Part shown: in pieces, positions 3,807 through 5,100 of the stretch
Layout: every line of letters starts with the position of its first letter
Numbering within the stretch: position 1 is the first letter of the stretch
Source: Eubacteriales bacterium
GTDB lineage: Bacteria > Bacillota > Clostridia > Christensenellales > CAG-138
Direction: 5' to 3'
Length of the DNA: 5,100 nucleotides
Assembly: GCA_028701165.1 (NCBI GenBank)
Contig: JAQVRG010000130.1
Coordinates: 1-5,100 of the forward strand
Position numbers and translations under genes: made by a program
The notes under the pieces: model-generated
What the model was told of the DNA's origin: nothing
Databases searched by the model: none
What the model saw: only the letters and a program-made list of their open reading frames with translations

Positions 3807-5100
3807 ATGGCAAAACGTATCGTAATCATCGGCGGCGGCGTCGCGGGGCTTACCGCGGGCATTTATGCAAAAAAGGCGGGCTTTGACGCGGTGATCTATG
3901 AAAAGAACCCCGTCGCGGGCGGCGAATGCACCGGCTGGGACAGAGATGGCTATCACATTGACAACTGCATCCATTGGCTCATGGGAACCTCCGGCGATAC
4001 GGCCTTACATCGCATTTGGGAGACCACGGGCGCGATCGACGGCGTGGAGATCATCCATAACGACAACATGTATACCTCCGAGCTGCAAGGGGAACGCGTC
4101 ACGCTTTGGCAGGATATCGACCGTACGGAGCGGGAGCTTCTCGCCCTTTCCCCGGCGGACGCCGACGAGATCAAAAAGCTCATGACGCTGTGCCGTTTAT
4201 CCAAGACAGTGGAAATTCCGGCGGAGCAGCCCATGGATTTTTACTCCCTTATCGAAATGCTCAAATTCACAGCCTCCATGAAAAACACCATGCGCGTATT
4301 CAAAGCCTGCAAGAATATGGATACGCAGGATCTGATGAACCGCTTCAAGCATCCCTTGATCCGCTGCATGATCTCGGATTTCTGCACGAAGGATTCGCTC
4401 GCGTCCTCCTTCCCGATGGCGTACGGTAACTTTGTCGGCGGGGACGGCGGCGTGCCAAAAGGCGGTTCCATGGCGCTCGCGCTGCGCATGCAGGCGCGCT
4501 TTATCTCGCTTGGCGGAGAAATCCATACCGGCGTAAGCGCGGAAAAGCTTATTTTGGATGGTCAAAAGGCTGTGCGTCTGCGGCTGTCCACGGGCGAGGA
4601 GGCGCAAGGCGACTATTTTCTTTGCGCCTGCGATCCGGATTTCACCTTCCGTCATTTGCTGGACAAAAGCTTTATGGATCCGTTGCTGGCGGAGGTTTAT
4701 GCAAAGCCCGCGGATTACCCGATCTATGGCATGTTGCAAGCCGCATACGCCGTAGACAGCCCCGTTGACGTCATGCAGGGCGAACACATCCTCGATTGCG
4801 GCAGCCTGTGCGAGTTTCCTTGGCTGGGCGATCGTTTGACGGTCAAGACCTACGGCTATGAACCTGATTTTGCGCCGTCAGGCAAACAGATCGTGCAATT
4901 CCTTTGGGGGCTTGATCAATCCGCCTTCCCCTATTGGGAAGCGTTGTATCAGGATAAAGCGTTATATCAAAAGAAGAAAGAAGAGTTGGCAGCCAAGGCG
5001 CAGGGCTTGATCGAAGAACGTTTTCCCGCATACAAAGGGAAGATGCGCCTGCTCGACGTGTGGACGCCCATGACCTACCGGCGCTGGTGCAACGCCTATA
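3807..5100 (+). CDS. NAD(P)/FAD-dependent oxidoreductase, phytoene desaturase-like (3' end outside window)
   Basis: The first 431 codons of a flavoprotein; the frame is open to the window edge, so the gene is cut by the window, not broken. The start at 3807 has AGGAGG 6 nt upstream. Residues 4-14 (RIVIIGGGVAG) give the GxGxxG FAD-binding turn (Gly9, 11, 14), Glu32 in IYEKN ends the second strand and would bind the ribose, and GG at 38-39 begins the second conserved FAD segment. A second conserved block at 209-237 (VGGDGGVPKGGS ... LGGEI) matches the PxGG...LGG region of CrtI-like and retinol-saturase-like enzymes. CrtI-type enzymes desaturate or isomerise long polyenes, but no carotenoid gene is visible here and many clostridial members of this superfamily have no known substrate. 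The segment CTGW-DRDGYHIDNCIHWLMG (41-60) is typical of that clostridial group (recalled). It has its own strong promoter and candidate operator. Confidence 0.88.
   Translation, partial: MAKRIVIIGGGVAGLTAGIYAKKAGFDAVIYEKNPVAGGECTGWDRDGYHIDNCIHWLMGTSGDTALHRIWETTGAIDGVEIIHNDNMYTSELQGERVTLWQDIDRTERELLALSPADADEIKKLMTLCRLSKTVEIPAEQPMDFYSLIEMLKFTASMKNTMRVFKACKNMDTQDLMNRFKHPLIRCMISDFCTKDSLASSFPMAYGNFVGGDGGVPKGGSMALALRMQARFISLGGEIHTGVSAEKLILDGQKAVRLRLSTGEEAQGDYFLCACDPDFTFRHLLDKSFMDPLLAEVYAKPADYPIYGMLQAAYAVDSPVDVMQGEHILDCGSLCEFPWLGDRLTVKTYGYEPDFAPSGKQIVQFLWGLDQSAFPYWEALYQDKALYQKKKEELAAKAQGLIEERFPAYKGKMRLLDVWTPMTYRRWCNAY

Noticed and set aside
4197..4787. 196-codon minus-strand frame
   Set aside because: It lies wholly opposite the FAD oxidoreductase coding region, shows no family features and comes from codon bias on the other strand.
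1..5100. CRISPR array, insertion sequence, prophage or transfer signs
   Set aside because: No regularly spaced repeats, transposase, integrase or terminal inverted repeats were found, and ssrA, a common integration site, has an intact 3' end with no visible duplicated copy in the window.

Overview
The window looks like a chromosomal segment of a Bacillota (Firmicutes) bacterium, most likely a Clostridia-type anaerobe. The signs are AGGAGG-like ribosome binding sites, a one-piece tmRNA, a redoxin lipoprotein followed by a CD1871A-type CXXC mini-protein and a polyferredoxin membrane protein, and a clostridial-type FAD oxidoreductase. GC content is moderate and even, and nothing suggests an insertion sequence, prophage or CRISPR array. 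The genus cannot be read from this sequence.

Left part (1-1340), all on the minus strand. Read in the direction of transcription, there is a promoter near 1312-1340, a 62-residue protein of unknown role (1045-1233), an ECF-type sigma factor that overlaps it by 8 nt (540-1052), then a separate promoter (468-496) driving the complete tmRNA gene ssrA (82-430), which ends at an intrinsic terminator (28-76). A perfect 9-bp inverted repeat sits between the sigma gene and ssrA and covers the ssrA -35 region.

Middle part (1341-3655), plus strand. A divergent intergenic region holds two perfect palindromes and a good promoter. It drives a tightly overlapping three-gene redox operon: a TlpA/ResA-like thioredoxin lipoprotein with a CPAC active site (1474-2184); a 50-residue one-helix CXXC protein starting at a TTG inside the end of the lipoprotein gene (2156-2308); and a polytopic Fe-S protein of the NapH/YccM/CcoG type, also with a TTG start (2301-3185). 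The set suggests electrons passing from cytoplasmic Fe-S clusters through the membrane to thiols outside, but the substrate is unknown. A YccF-family inner membrane protein (3290-3655, TTG start) follows behind its own weak promoter and an 11-bp-phased repeat that resembles a response-regulator box. A strong terminator (3676-3704) closes this block.

Right part (3705-5100). A near-consensus promoter with overlapping palindromes at the start site drives an NAD(P)/FAD-dependent oxidoreductase of the phytoene desaturase-like superfamily (3807 to beyond the window edge). The main point that an ORF-length filter would miss is the CXXC mini-gene at 2156-2308 and, with it, the corrected start of the Fe-S protein.
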